In this document: positions 21,160 through 29,836 of the stretch, piece after piece
How positions within the stretch are numbered: position 1 is the first letter of the stretch
How the letters are laid out: each line of letters starts with the position of its first letter
DNA from: Pseudomonas palmensis
Lineage (GTDB): Bacteria; Pseudomonadota; Gammaproteobacteria; Pseudomonadales; Pseudomonadaceae
Reading direction: 5' to 3'
NCBI RefSeq assembly: GCF_017848315.1
Contig: NZ_JAFKEC010000019.1
Location: forward strand, 19,852 to 83,851
DNA length: 64,000 nt
The notes under the pieces: generated by a model
Seen by the model: only the letters and a program-made list of their open reading frames with translations
Told to the model about the DNA's origin: nothing
Database searches by the model: none
Program-made: the position numbers and the translations under genes

Positions 21160-23384
21160 TGCGAGTCCAACGAAGGTTCGAGGTGGGTGGGGGCTTGCTT
21201 GCGCTTGTAGCGACGATGGCGCAAGGCGCTGAGGGTCGCCTGGGCCAGGTCCATGATGCCGCGCACGCCGATGCGGCTCACATCGTGCAGGGCGCTCAAC
21301 GGGGTGTCGGGCTTGCTGCCACCCCAGGTTGCGGCCCAGGTGTCGGCCCGCGAGAAGGTCAGGCGCACGAAGTCGCTCTGCTGGCGCAAGGTCAGCGGCT
21401 TGAACTGCACCCCGACCATGGCGCCACGGCTGAACACCACGGTGGCCGGCAGTACGCAGGCCTGCTGCTTGCGCATCAGGATCACCTGGATGTCCTGGCC
21501 CTTGTGCAGGCTCTGGCCCTCGGGAAGCTTGAAGCCCACGCCCTTTTGCGAGAAGTCCACGGTGGTGCAGTCGATGGTGGTGCCGTCGGCGGTCTGCACC
21601 TGAATCGGCAGCTCGGCGCGCACGCGCGGCTCGGAACGCACCTGGCGGGTTTCACTGGCAACCGCAACGGCAGCGCTGGTGATGATCACGTTGTAGATCG
21701 TCCAGGCCAGGTTGATGATGATGGTGATGGCTGCGGCCGGGTCGCCCCAGATCAGTTGCACCACACCGAACACCATGCCGATCAGGTTCAGGGTCAGCAG
21801 GATGATGTAGGGGCGCGCCAGCTCCCAGTCGAAGTATTCCTTGTCGATGATGCCGCCCTTGTCGGTCACGTTGAAGCCGCCAAGCTTGGGGTTGATCAGC
21901 GCCACCAGTACCGGGCGCATGATGTACCAGGCCAGCACCGACTCGTAGACCTCGTTCCAGAACGAATGGCGAAAGCGCCCCTGGATACGCGAGTTGGTCA
22001 GGCTGGCGTGGAAGATGTGCGGCAGTACGTAGGCGGTGATCATCAGCGCCGAGGCGTGGAAGATCTGCGCGCCGAAGATCAGGTACGCCAGCGGCGCGGT
22101 CAGGAAGACCAGGCGCGGCAGGCCGTAGAAGAAGTGCAGCATGGCGTTCACGTAGCACACGCGTTGGCCGAAGCTCAGGCCCTTGCCGATGAACGGGTTG
22201 TCGGTACGGAAGATCTGCGCCATGCCGCGTGCCCAGCGGATGCGCTGGCTGATGTGCCGCGACAGGCTCTCGGTGGCCAGGCCCGCAGCCTGGGGGATCG
22301 CCAGGTACGCGGTGTTGTAGCCCTTGCGGTTGAGCTTGAGCGCGGTGTGCGCATCTTCGGTCACCGTCTCGATGGCCACGCCGCCCACTTCCAGCAGGTG
22401 GCTGCGGCGGATCACTGCACACGAGCCGCAGAAAAAGGTGGCGTTCCACAGGTCGTTGCCGTCCTGCACCAGGCCGTAGAACAGCTCGCCCTCGTTGGGC
22501 ACCGAGCGGAACGTGTCGAGGTTCTTCTCGAACGGGTCGGGCGAAAAGAAGAAGTGCGGGGTCTGCAGCAGGGCCAGTTTCGGGTCCTTGAGGAACCAGC
22601 CCATCGCCACCTGCAGGAAGGAGCGCGTGGGCACGTGGTCGGCGTCGAAAATGGCGATGTACTCGCCGTCGGTGACCTTCAGGGCCTCGTTGAGGTTGCC
22701 GGCCTTGGCGTGGACGTTGTCGGCGCGCACGATGTAGTTGACCCCGATCTGCCGGCAGAACTCGCGAAAATCGTCGCGGCGGCCATCATCCAGCACGTGC
22801 ACGCGCAGCTTGTCGCGCGGCCAGTCGATGGCCTGGGCGGCGAAGATCGTCAGCTTCACGATGCTCAGCGCTTCGTTGTAGGTGGGGATGAACACATCCA
22901 CCGTGGGCCAGTCCTTGGGGTCCTGGGTAAGAATCTTGGGCTTGCGCTGCAAGGGCCAGGCGGTCTGCATGTAGCCGAACGCCAGCACCACCAGGGCATA
23001 GAACTCTGCTGCCACCAGGCCGTAGCCGAACACGATGTCCAGCCAGCTGTCGAAGCCCAGCGTGTCGGTGACGCGCCAGTACACATAACGCAGGGTGGCC
23101 ACCAGCGACAACACCACCATGGCCAGCACCGGCAGGCGCCCGGGCAGCTTGCGCAGTATCAGCAGGCCGGCGAAGCACAGGGCGGCGAAGGCGAACTGGC
23201 GCTCCAGCTCCAGGGGGGCGGTGACCACGGCCACCAGCAGCAGGGCGCCGATCAGGCCGGCACCGATCTTCAGCGCGCGCAGCACCGGGGCGGGCCATTG
23301 CCCGAAGCGTTCGAGCCAGACATTCAAGCGCGCAACCGTGTTGGGCGCCTGCACTGCAGACGCCTGGTCTAAGGGGGCGGTCAT
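21156..23384 (-). CDS. wssB: Cellulose synthase catalytic subunit WssB/BcsA (GT2, PilZ)
   Basis: Polymerises UDP-glucose into beta-1,4-glucan and translocates it across the inner membrane. The 742-residue product has N-terminal membrane helices, then the family-2 glycosyltransferase motifs: DDGRRDDF, DADHVP (DxD), TEDAHT (TED) and QRIRWARGM (QxxRW). More membrane helices follow, then a C-terminal PilZ domain with RSEPR (RxxxR) and DFSQKG (DxSxxG). The PilZ residues indicate activation by cyclic di-GMP. The ATG at 23384 overlaps the wssA stop as ATGA. A longer open frame upstream lies inside wssA and is rejected. All catalytic motifs are intact. Confidence 0.96.
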   Translation of the reverse strand: MTAPLDQASAVQAPNTVARLNVWLERFGQWPAPVLRALKIGAGLIGALLLVAVVTAPLELERQFAFAALCFAGLLILRKLPGRLPVLAMVVLSLVATLRYVYWRVTDTLGFDSWLDIVFGYGLVAAEFYALVVLAFGYMQTAWPLQRKPKILTQDPKDWPTVDVFIPTYNEALSIVKLTIFAAQAIDWPRDKLRVHVLDDGRRDDFREFCRQIGVNYIVRADNVHAKAGNLNEALKVTDGEYIAIFDADHVPTRSFLQVAMGWFLKDPKLALLQTPHFFFSPDPFEKNLDTFRSVPNEGELFYGLVQDGNDLWNATFFCGSCAVIRRSHLLEVGGVAIETVTEDAHTALKLNRKGYNTAYLAIPQAAGLATESLSRHISQRIRWARGMAQIFRTDNPFIGKGLSFGQRVCYVNAMLHFFYGLPRLVFLTAPLAYLIFGAQIFHASALMITAYVLPHIFHASLTNSRIQGRFRHSFWNEVYESVLAWYIMRPVLVALINPKLGGFNVTDKGGIIDKEYFDWELARPYIILLTLNLIGMVFGVVQLIWGDPAAAITIIINLAWTIYNVIITSAAVAVASETRQVRSEPRVRAELPIQVQTADGTTIDCTTVDFSQKGVGFKLPEGQSLHKGQDIQVILMRKQQACVLPATVVFSRGAMVGVQFKPLTLRQQSDFVRLTFSRADTWAATWGGSKPDTPLSALHDVSRIGVRGIMDLAQATLSALRHRRYKRKQAPTHLEPSLDSQ

Positions 23385-24595
23385 GGGGTACCGGACTGTT
23401 GGTGGTGATGGGCGAGGTGGGCGCCAAGGGCATGCGCCACGTCGCGCAGGTCCTGGCAGGCAGGGCTGTCGGGCACCTTGACGAACGGATCGAATTCGAA
23501 GGCCTGGGCTTCGTCCAGGCTGTGGTCGAGACGGACCATGCCCAGCAGCTCGCGACCGATGCGCTGGCGCAGTACCTGGCACATGTCCAGGTCCAGCGCG
23601 CGGGTGGGGTCGACCTTGTTGATCAGGTAGCCGCAGCGCGGCGCGGGGCTGCGCTGGTGCAGGGGCGCAAGCCAGGCCTGCAGTTCATCCAGCACGCGGT
23701 AGGCGGCTGGAGTCGGCAGGGTCAGGGCCACCACCTGGTCGGCCATCTCCAGCACTGGCGCAAGCCATGGGGTGGCGCCGGTGGGCAGGTCGATGATCAG
23801 TACGTCAGCGGGTGTCAGTGCCAGCGTTGCCAATTGCTGCAGCAGCCAGCCAGGCTGGTTGGCCAGGCGCTGCTCCAGGCTGCGCAACTGGGTGGCGTCG
23901 GCGTGCCCGAATGGCAGGCATTCGGCGGTCGAGTCGGGCACTGGGTGGCAGTGGATGCTCCAGGGTTCGTCGCTGTCGGTGGCCTGGCTCAGACCGGGGG
24001 CGGTACGCGGCAGCATCAGTTGGCTGGCGAGGCTGTTCTGCGGGTCCAGGTCCAGTGCCACCACGCGACCGTGCGGGCGCTCCAGCAGCTTGGCCAGCGC
24101 GGCGGCAAAGGTGGTCTTGCCCACACCACCCTTGGCCGAAACCACAGCGATGATGCTGGCCTGGGGGCGTGTCGGTGCCGGTTTGTGCATGGCATGCTCC
24201 AGTGCACCCTGATTCAGCCCCTGGGCCGTGGCATGGCGCAGGCGAGCCGCCGCTTCGAGTTGTTCACGCAGCGACAGGGGGGCGCCGGCGGGCTGTGCAG
24301 CCGGTTCGGGAGCGGGCGGTATACGCTTCACGGGCGCGGGCACCGCAACGACTGCCGGCGCAGGAGCTGGTGCCTGTACCGGCGCAGGCACCGATGCCAG
24401 GGTCGGCGGCAGCTTCAGGGCCGCCAGGGTCGCGGCCACCGGGGCAACCGGCTCGGGCGCGGCAGCAGGTGTGATCGGTTCAGCCACCGTCAGCGCGGGT
24501 TCGAGGTATTCGAACTCGGTGTCGATTTCTTTATAGCTGTCCGCACTTGCCCCAAACCTGGTGAACAGATTTCCAATGTCGTCTGCATGACTCAT
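23381..24595 (-). CDS. wssA: Cellulose operon MinD/ParA-like ATPase WssA with BcsR/BcsP-like N-terminus
   Basis: First gene of the wss operon; 404 residues. Homologues (BcsQ, YhjQ) help assemble or place the synthase at the cell envelope. The C-terminal half carries the deviant Walker A of MinD/ParA proteins (AKGGVGKTTFAAAL) and VVALDLDPQNSLASQL. The N-terminal 20 or so residues (DDIGNLFTRFGASADSYKEI) align without gaps to the core of BcsR, a separate small protein in enterobacteria. This suggests a natural BcsR/P-BcsQ fusion. A Pro/Ala-rich linker (about residues 45-115) joins the parts. It faces dnaX divergently across 493 bases, where the operon promoter must lie. Confidence 0.9.
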   Translation of the reverse strand: MSHADDIGNLFTRFGASADSYKEIDTEFEYLEPALTVAEPITPAAAPEPVAPVAATLAALKLPPTLASVPAPVQAPAPAPAVVAVPAPVKRIPPAPEPAAQPAGAPLSLREQLEAAARLRHATAQGLNQGALEHAMHKPAPTRPQASIIAVVSAKGGVGKTTFAAALAKLLERPHGRVVALDLDPQNSLASQLMLPRTAPGLSQATDSDEPWSIHCHPVPDSTAECLPFGHADATQLRSLEQRLANQPGWLLQQLATLALTPADVLIIDLPTGATPWLAPVLEMADQVVALTLPTPAAYRVLDELQAWLAPLHQRSPAPRCGYLINKVDPTRALDLDMCQVLRQRIGRELLGMVRLDHSLDEAQAFEFDPFVKVPDSPACQDLRDVAHALGAHLAHHHQQSGTP

Positions 24596-25088
24596 ATGTG
24601 TAATCCCGGCCTACGGCTATCTGATCAACTGCTGGGGCAGATAAGGTCTGTCACACTGCTAGGATGCTAATGTGTGATATCAAACTGATAGTGTCAATAT
24701 TTTGTTTATTTCTGGGCTGGTTTTTCGCATTTTCGCCGAGTTAAAAAAATACCGCCATAAGTTTGACTGTTTTGTCGCTGCCTGTGCAGCGCATCTGCAC
24801 GATGGATGCCGTTCTTGAACAAGGTCGGCACGAACGGCATAAAGCTTAGCCTAGCTTGTAGGAAATGACTGATAAGTCGTGCTGACATATATCAGTTTGT
24901 TTCACGATTGGCACATAGGTTACCAAGCTTTGCCTGGCGCGTGTTCAGCCAGAGGACAGGCAACCGGCCAGCCCGGGCCGTTGTCCGATCAACGGTGACT
25001 GGCCGGCGTGCCCATGCACGGCGGATGCATTTTTGCCCCTGCTCCGCTAGGATTAGCGGTCTTTGGTCTATCTATCCGACGGTTTTCG
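24596..25088. promoter_or_regulatory. Divergent wssA-dnaX intergenic region with several inverted repeats
   Basis: 493 bases with no supported gene. The wssA-proximal half is AT-rich (around 24660-24760) and contains GTCAATATTTTG at 24693, half of which matches the FleQ-type box GTCAATnnATTGAC. Perfect inverted repeats are GTGCAG/CTGCAC (24784-24800) and ATGCCGTTC/GAACGGCAT (24806-24840). Nearer dnaX there is a nested stem, CCGGCCAG/CTGGCCGG enclosing CCGTT/AACGG (24964-25006). A small terminator-like hairpin CCGCTA-GGAT-TAGCGG-TCTTT (25044-25064) lies 25 bases before dnaX. The region must drive both the wss operon and dnaX; which elements act in RNA and which bind protein cannot be told from sequence. 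Confidence 0.55.
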
Positions 25089-27152
25089 ATGAGTTATCAG
25101 GTTCTTGCACGTAAATGGCGTCCGCGCTCGTTCCGCGAAATGGTCGGCCAGACCCATGTGCTCAAGGCCCTGATCAACGCGCTGGACAACCAGCGGCTGC
25201 ACCACGCCTACCTGTTCACCGGCACCCGCGGGGTGGGCAAGACCACCATCGCGCGCATCATCGCCAAATGCGTCAACTGTGAAACCGGCATTACCTCGAC
25301 ACCGTGCGGCACCTGTTCGGTGTGCCGCGAGATCGACGAGGGGCGCTTCGTCGACCTGATCGAGATCGACGCCGCCAGCCGCACCAAGGTCGAGGATACC
25401 CGCGAGCTGCTCGACAACGTGCAGTACGCGCCAAGCCGCGGGCGCTTCAAGGTCTACCTGATCGACGAAGTGCACATGCTCTCCAGCCACTCGTTCAACG
25501 CCTTGCTCAAGACGCTTGAAGAGCCGCCGCCCTACGTCAAGTTCATTCTTGCCACCACCGACCCGCAGAAGCTGCCCGCCACCATCCTGTCGCGCTGCCT
25601 GCAGTTCTCGCTCAAGAACATGACCCCCGAGCGGGTGGTCGAGCACCTGAGCCATGTGCTCGGGGTCGAGAACGTGCCGTTCGAAGACGACGCCCTGTGG
25701 TTGCTGGGCCGCGCCGCCGACGGTTCGATGCGCGATGCCATGAGCCTCACCGACCAGGCCATCGCCTTTGGCGAAGGCAAGGTGCTGGCGGCGGATGTGC
25801 GCGCCATGCTCGGCACCCTCGATCACGGCCAGGTCTATGGCGTGCTCCAGGCCCTGCTCGAAGGGGACGCACGAGCCCTGCTCGAAGCCGTGCGGCACCT
25901 GGCCGAGCAGGGGCCGGACTGGAACGGCGTGCTGTCTGAAATGCTCAATGTGCTGCACCGCGTGGCGGTGGCCCAGGCGCTGCCCGAGGCGGTGGACAAC
26001 GGCCAGGGTGATCGTGACCGCGTGCTGGCGCTGGCCGGCGCTCTGCCGGCCGAAGATGTGCAGTTCTATTACCAGATGGGCCTGATCGGCCGGCGCGATC
26101 TGCCGCTGGCCCCCGACCCGCGTGGCGGCTTCGAGATGGTGCTGTTGCGCATGTTGGCGTTCCGCCCGGCCGACACCGTCGATGCGCCGACACCGACGCT
26201 AAAGTCGACGGGGATCAGCCAGGCCACAGCTGACTCCCCACCCGCGGTGGCAGCGGTCGCCGCGCCGGTGGTGGCTGCACCGGTCGTGCCCACGCCCGTT
26301 GCCGAACCTGTTGCCCGCCCGCAGCCCGAACCCGAGCCGCCGGTGCAGGCTGCGCCAGTGCTGCAAGCGCAGGTTGCCGAGCCGCCCGTGCCCGAGGTCG
26401 ACCTGCCCTGGAACGAGCCGGCCGCGCCTGCGCCCGAGCTCGCTGCGGCGCCTGAACCCGAGCCGGAACCCGAGCCGCAGCCCGAACCTGAACCCGAGGC
26501 GATTGCTGCGCCCGTGCCAGCCGCGCCCGCGCCGGCCATCGCGCATCACGACGAGCCACCGATCGCCGACCACGCCAGCTATAGCCCGGCGGGCATGGAG
26601 CGCGACGACGAGCCACCGCTGGACGAAGATTACTACGACGCCGAGATCGACCCGGTGGGCTACAGCTACCTGGACGAGCTGGCCAGCGAGACCGCGCCGG
26701 AGCCTGCACCGGAGCCCGAGCCAGAGCCTGCCGCGCAACCGGCCACCGGCCTGGCGTTGCAATGGCTGGAGATGTTCCCGCTGCTGCCGATTTCGGGCAT
26801 GACCGGCAGCATCGCCGCCAACTGCACGCTGATCGCGATGGACGGCGACAACTGGCTGCTGCACCTGGACCCGGCGCACAGCGCCCTGTTCAACGCCACC
26901 CAGCAGCGGCGCCTGAACGATGCGCTCAACCAGCACCTTGGGCGTACCCTGAACCTGAGCATCGAACTGATCCGCCCCGAGCAGGAAACCCCGGCCCAGG
27001 CCGCGTCGCGCAAGCGTGCCGACCGTCAGCGCGAGGCCGAGGCGTCGATCGAGAACGATCCGTTCATCCAGCAGATGATCCAGCAGTTCGGCGCCACCGT
27101 GCGTCACGATACTATTGAACCTGTCGACGCCCTGGTGGCCCAGGGCGACTAA
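25089..27152 (+). CDS. dnaX: DNA polymerase III subunit tau (DnaX)
   Basis: Clamp-loader ATPase and organiser of the replicative polymerase. The 687-residue product starts MSYQVLARKWRPRSF. It has the Walker A GTRGVGKTT (about residue 45), a zinc module (CVNCETGITSTPCGTCSVC), the Walker B DEVHMLS and the sensor ATTDPQKLP. Residues about 373-557 form an extraordinarily Pro/Glu/Ala-rich linker with runs of PE dipeptides, then the tau C-terminal domain that binds DnaB and the polymerase. I did not see an A-AAA-AAG slippery heptamer, so no E. coli-type frameshift to gamma is evident. The ATG at 25089 fits the family start; an upstream in-frame ATG at 25008 lies in the structured leader. Confidence 0.96.
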   Translation: MSYQVLARKWRPRSFREMVGQTHVLKALINALDNQRLHHAYLFTGTRGVGKTTIARIIAKCVNCETGITSTPCGTCSVCREIDEGRFVDLIEIDAASRTKVEDTRELLDNVQYAPSRGRFKVYLIDEVHMLSSHSFNALLKTLEEPPPYVKFILATTDPQKLPATILSRCLQFSLKNMTPERVVEHLSHVLGVENVPFEDDALWLLGRAADGSMRDAMSLTDQAIAFGEGKVLAADVRAMLGTLDHGQVYGVLQALLEGDARALLEAVRHLAEQGPDWNGVLSEMLNVLHRVAVAQALPEAVDNGQGDRDRVLALAGALPAEDVQFYYQMGLIGRRDLPLAPDPRGGFEMVLLRMLAFRPADTVDAPTPTLKSTGISQATADSPPAVAAVAAPVVAAPVVPTPVAEPVARPQPEPEPPVQAAPVLQAQVAEPPVPEVDLPWNEPAAPAPELAAAPEPEPEPEPQPEPEPEAIAAPVPAAPAPAIAHHDEPPIADHASYSPAGMERDDEPPLDEDYYDAEIDPVGYSYLDELASETAPEPAPEPEPEPAAQPATGLALQWLEMFPLLPISGMTGSIAANCTLIAMDGDNWLLHLDPAHSALFNATQQRRLNDALNQHLGRTLNLSIELIRPEQETPAQAASRKRADRQREAEASIENDPFIQQMIQQFGATVRHDTIEPVDALVAQGD

Positions 27153-27166
27153 TCCGTTTACCCCAG

Positions 27167-27186
27167 CACCGCGGTCTGCCGCGGTG
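27167..27186 (+). terminator. Hairpin between dnaX and ybaB
   Basis: CACCGCGG-TCTG-CCGCGGTG, a perfect 8-bp stem with a tetraloop and no T tract. It may modulate readthrough into ybaB rather than stop transcription. Confidence 0.35.
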
Positions 27187-27217
27187 TGCCAAGTAACTTG
27201 ATACCGAGGTGATTCCC

Positions 27218-27544
27218 ATGATGAAAGGTGGCATGGCCGGCCTGATGAAGCAGGCACAGCAGATGCAGGAAAAAATGGCCAAGATGCAGGAAGAGCTGGC
27301 CAACGCCGAAGTGACCGGCCAATCGGGCGCCGGCCTGGTCAGCGTGGTGATGACCGGTCGCCATGACGTCAAGCGCATCAGCCTGGACGACAGCCTGATG
27401 CAGGAAGACAAGGAAGTGCTGGAAGACCTGATCGCAGCGGCCGTGAACGATGCGGTGCGCAAGGTCGAGGCCAACAGCCAGGAAAAGATGGGCGGCATGA
27501 CCGCCGGCATGCAACTGCCGCCGGGCTTCAAGATGCCGTTCTGA
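27218..27544 (+). CDS. ybaB: YbaB/EbfC family nucleoid-associated protein
   Basis: Small DNA-binding nucleoid protein of 108 residues, encoded next to dnaX and recR in most gamma-proteobacteria. The family pattern is complete: a glycine/methionine-rich start ([17 protein letters not shown]), the coiled helix ([15 protein letters not shown]), the strand pair [21 protein letters not shown], and a C-terminal helix ending [12 protein letters not shown]. The ATG at 27218 is preferred because GAGGTG lies 6 bases upstream; a GTG at 27209 would overlap that ribosome site. A terminator follows at 27568, so ybaB is probably co-transcribed with dnaX but largely separated from recR. Confidence 0.95.
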   Translation: MMKGGMAGLMKQAQQMQEKMAKMQEELANAEVTGQSGAGLVSVVMTGRHDVKRISLDDSLMQEDKEVLEDLIAAAVNDAVRKVEANSQEKMGGMTAGMQLPPGFKMPF

Positions 27545-27567
27545 GGCATTGCCTGCGTGACCCTCGG

Positions 27568-27609
27568 TGGGAGCACAGCCATTCGGTTGTCGCTCCCATC
27601 GTCGTTTTT
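27568..27609 (+). terminator. Rho-independent terminator between ybaB and recR
   Basis: TGGGAGC (27568-27574) pairs with GCTCCCA (27592-27598). The inner ACAGCC/GGTTGT pairs around the loop ATTC with one wobble, and five T follow shortly after at 27605-27609. recR would need readthrough or its own promoter in the short remaining gap. Confidence 0.6.
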
Positions 27610-27642
27610 CCGTTCAACCGATGATCTGCCAGGCCTTTTACC

Positions 27643-28245
27643 ATGAGCTTCAGCCCCTTGATTCGCCAACTGATCGACGCCTTGCGCACGCTGCCGGGTG
27701 TGGGTCAGAAAACCGCCCAGCGCATGGCCCTGCAACTGCTGGAGCGTGACCGCAGCGGCGGCGTACGCCTGGCCCAGGCGTTGAGCCAGGCCATGGAGGG
27801 GGTGGGGCATTGCCGTCAGTGCCGCACCCTGACCGAGCAGGAGCTGTGCCCGCAGTGCGCCGACCCACGGCGTGACGACACCCTGCTGTGCGTGGTGGAG
27901 GGGCCGATGGACGTGTACGCGGTGGAGCAGACCGGTTATCGCGGCCGCTACTTCGTGCTCAAGGGGCATCTGTCGCCACTGGACGGCCTGGGGCCGGAGG
28001 CCATCGGGATTCCGCAGTTGCTGGCGCGTATTGCGGAGCAGGGCAGCTTCACCGAGGTGATCCTGGCCACCAACCCCACGGTGGAAGGGGAGGCCACGGC
28101 GCATTACATCGCTCAGCTGCTGGCGGACAAGGGGCTGGTGGCTTCACGCATCGCCCATGGTGTGCCGCTGGGCGGGGAGCTGGAACTGGTGGATGGCGGA
28201 ACGCTGGCGCATTCGTTCGCGGGGCGTAAACCAATCGCGCTGTGA
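27643..28245 (+). CDS. recR: Recombination mediator protein RecR
   Basis: Part of the RecFOR pathway that loads RecA at gaps. The 200-residue protein has the helix-hairpin-helix start ([24 protein letters not shown]). A Cys4 zinc finger ([16 protein letters not shown]) follows. The TOPRIM domain has [14 protein letters not shown] as its acidic motif, followed by the RecR blocks [13 protein letters not shown] and [14 protein letters not shown]. Its length equals the family norm. No good ribosome site precedes the ATG. The gene ends just before a perfect inverted REP pair shared with convergent apt. Confidence 0.97.
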   Translation: MSFSPLIRQLIDALRTLPGVGQKTAQRMALQLLERDRSGGVRLAQALSQAMEGVGHCRQCRTLTEQELCPQCADPRRDDTLLCVVEGPMDVYAVEQTGYRGRYFVLKGHLSPLDGLGPEAIGIPQLLARIAEQGSFTEVILATNPTVEGEATAHYIAQLLADKGLVASRIAHGVPLGGELELVDGGTLAHSFAGRKPIAL

Positions 28246-28255
28246 GCGTGCGGGG

Positions 28256-28328
28256 CCCCTTCGCCAGCAAGGCTGGCTCCTACAAGAGCATGCGGCCTTT
28301 GTAGGAGCCAGCCTTGCTGGCGAAGGGG
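28256..28328. repeat. Perfect inverted REP pair between convergent recR and apt
   Basis: Two 30-bp arms (28256-28285 and 28299-28328) are exact reverse complements, separated by 13 bases. The core is GCCAGCAAGGCTGGC with TCCTACAA ends. As RNA it would form a very stable hairpin from either strand and could act as a bidirectional terminator or transcript stabiliser. Confidence 0.9.
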
Positions 28329-28339
28329 TCAGTGCGCGC

Positions 28340-28888
28340 TCAATATTCGCTAAGCGAAAACTCGGTCAGGCAGAACGTCTGCACCCCTGCCGCCTGCAGC
28401 TTCTGCGAGCCGCCCAGCTCCGGCAGGTCGATGATCGCCGCCGCCTCGAACACGGCCGCCCCCATGCGCCGTATCAGCTTGGCCGCTGCCAGCAGGGTGC
28501 CGCCGGTGGCGATCAGGTCATCCATGATCAGCACCGCATCGCCCTCGCACAGGCTGTCGGCATGCACTTCCAGAAACGCCTCGCCATATTCGGTCTGGTA
28601 ACCCTCGGCCAGCACATCGGCCGGCAGCTTGCCCTGCTTGCGAAACAGGATCAGCGGCTTGTTGAGCTGGTGGGCAATGATCGAGCCGATCAGGAAGCCG
28701 CGCGCATCCAGCGCCCCGACATGGCTGAAGTCAGCCTCGACATAGCGTTCGATGAATTGGTCGGCAACGTGGCGCAGGCCCCGAGGGGACTGGAACAGCG
28801 GGGTAATGTCGCGAAAGATCACCCCCGGCTTGGGAAAGTCCGTTACCGGGCGGATCAGGGATTTGAGGTCGAACGCATCGGTCGGCAT
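28340..28888 (-). CDS. apt: Adenine phosphoribosyltransferase
   Basis: Salvages adenine to AMP using PRPP. The 182-residue protein has the family start [40 protein letters not shown] is the adenine-site region, and the PRPP-binding loop is [17 protein letters not shown], with acidic pair and TGGT. Its length is typical (about 180). It is transcribed in the same direction as anr, 54 bases downstream of it, and converges on recR across the REP pair. Every conserved block is present. Confidence 0.96.
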   Translation of the reverse strand: MPTDAFDLKSLIRPVTDFPKPGVIFRDITPLFQSPRGLRHVADQFIERYVEADFSHVGALDARGFLIGSIIAHQLNKPLILFRKQGKLPADVLAEGYQTEYGEAFLEVHADSLCEGDAVLIMDDLIATGGTLLAAAKLIRRMGAAVFEAAAIIDLPELGGSQKLQAAGVQTFCLTEFSLSEY

Positions 28889-28942
28889 GGGGCAGGTATC
28901 CTGAAGGGCAAACGCCAGCCAGTATACCTGCTGCGCCAGGTG

Positions 28943-29677
28943 TCAGCTGTCCAGCGAGCCGCCGGCCAGGGCGCACAGCTGAATCGGGTCGATGATGCGT
29001 ACTTCCTTGCCTTCGGCTTCGATCAGGCCGTTCTGCTGGAAGCGCGTGAACACCCGTGACACGGTTTCCACCGCCAGGCCCAGGTAGTTGCCGATCTCGT
29101 TGCGCGACATGCTCAGGCGGAACTGGTTGGCCGAGTAGCCGCGTGCGCGAAAGCGCGCCGACAGGTTGACCAGGAAGGTGGCGATGCGCTCGTCCGCAGT
29201 CTTCTTGGACAGCAGCAGCATCATCTGCTGGTCGTCGCGAATCTCGCGGCTCATCACCCGCATCAGTTGGCGACGCAATTGCGGCAGTTGCACCGACAGC
29301 TCGTCCAGGCGCTCGAAGGGGATCTCGCACACCGAAGTGGTTTCCTGGGCCTGCGCCGATACCGGGTAGGCCTCGGTGTCCATGCCCGACAGCCCGACCA
29401 GCTCGCTGGGCAGGTGGAAGCCGGTGATCTGCTCCTCGCCCGCGTCGCTCAGGCTGAAGGTCTTCAGGGCGCCGGAGCGCACGGCGTAAACCGAGCCGAA
29501 GTTGTCGCCCTGGCGGAACAGAAACTCGCCTTTTTTCAACGGACGCCCGCGCTTGACGATTTCGTCCAGTGCGTCCATGTCTTCCAGATTCAGCGAAAGA
29601 GGCAGGCACAAGGGCGCCAGGCTGCAATCCTTGCAATGGGCCTGGTTGTGAGGGCGCAGTTTAACTGGCTCGGACAT
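28943..29677 (-). CDS. anr: Oxygen-sensing Fnr-type regulator Anr
   Basis: Global anaerobic regulator of the Crp/Fnr family. A [4Fe-4S] cluster lets it dimerise and bind TTGATnnnnATCAA when oxygen is low. The cluster cysteines are in [11 protein letters not shown] near residue 17 plus a later Cys ([10 protein letters not shown]). A cyclic-nucleotide-like beta roll follows, then a helix-turn-helix with the recognition helix in [26 protein letters not shown]. The ETVSR pattern matches Fnr specificity. The start at 29677 gives 244 residues, the usual Anr length. An ATG two codons earlier (29683) is better spaced from AGAAGG and is equally possible. Matching ANR boxes occur nearby at hemN and ccoN2. 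Confidence 0.95.
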   Translation of the reverse strand: MSEPVKLRPHNQAHCKDCSLAPLCLPLSLNLEDMDALDEIVKRGRPLKKGEFLFRQGDNFGSVYAVRSGALKTFSLSDAGEEQITGFHLPSELVGLSGMDTEAYPVSAQAQETTSVCEIPFERLDELSVQLPQLRRQLMRVMSREIRDDQQMMLLLSKKTADERIATFLVNLSARFRARGYSANQFRLSMSRNEIGNYLGLAVETVSRVFTRFQQNGLIEAEGKEVRIIDPIQLCALAGGSLDS

Positions 29678-29836
29678 TTTCATTCGATCCTTCTGGGGAA
29701 AGCACACATAAGCCGTAAGGGTAACTCAGACGGCCGGGTTCAGGCCAGCGTGCGCGCTTTTGGTGCGTGCTGGGCTCAAGATCGGCGATGTTTGGCCGAT
29801 GACCTGGAATAGTGTCCTTAACAGGAAAGACTGTCC

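Noticed and set aside
23385..23582. N-terminal extension of WssB
   Set aside because: It lies within wssA in another frame. The ATGA overlap at 23384 and the sequence that follows fit BcsA.
25008..25088. N-terminal extension of DnaX from the ATG at 25008
   Set aside because: The 27 extra residues show no DnaX homology and overlap a terminator-like hairpin. MSYQVLARKWRP is the usual start.
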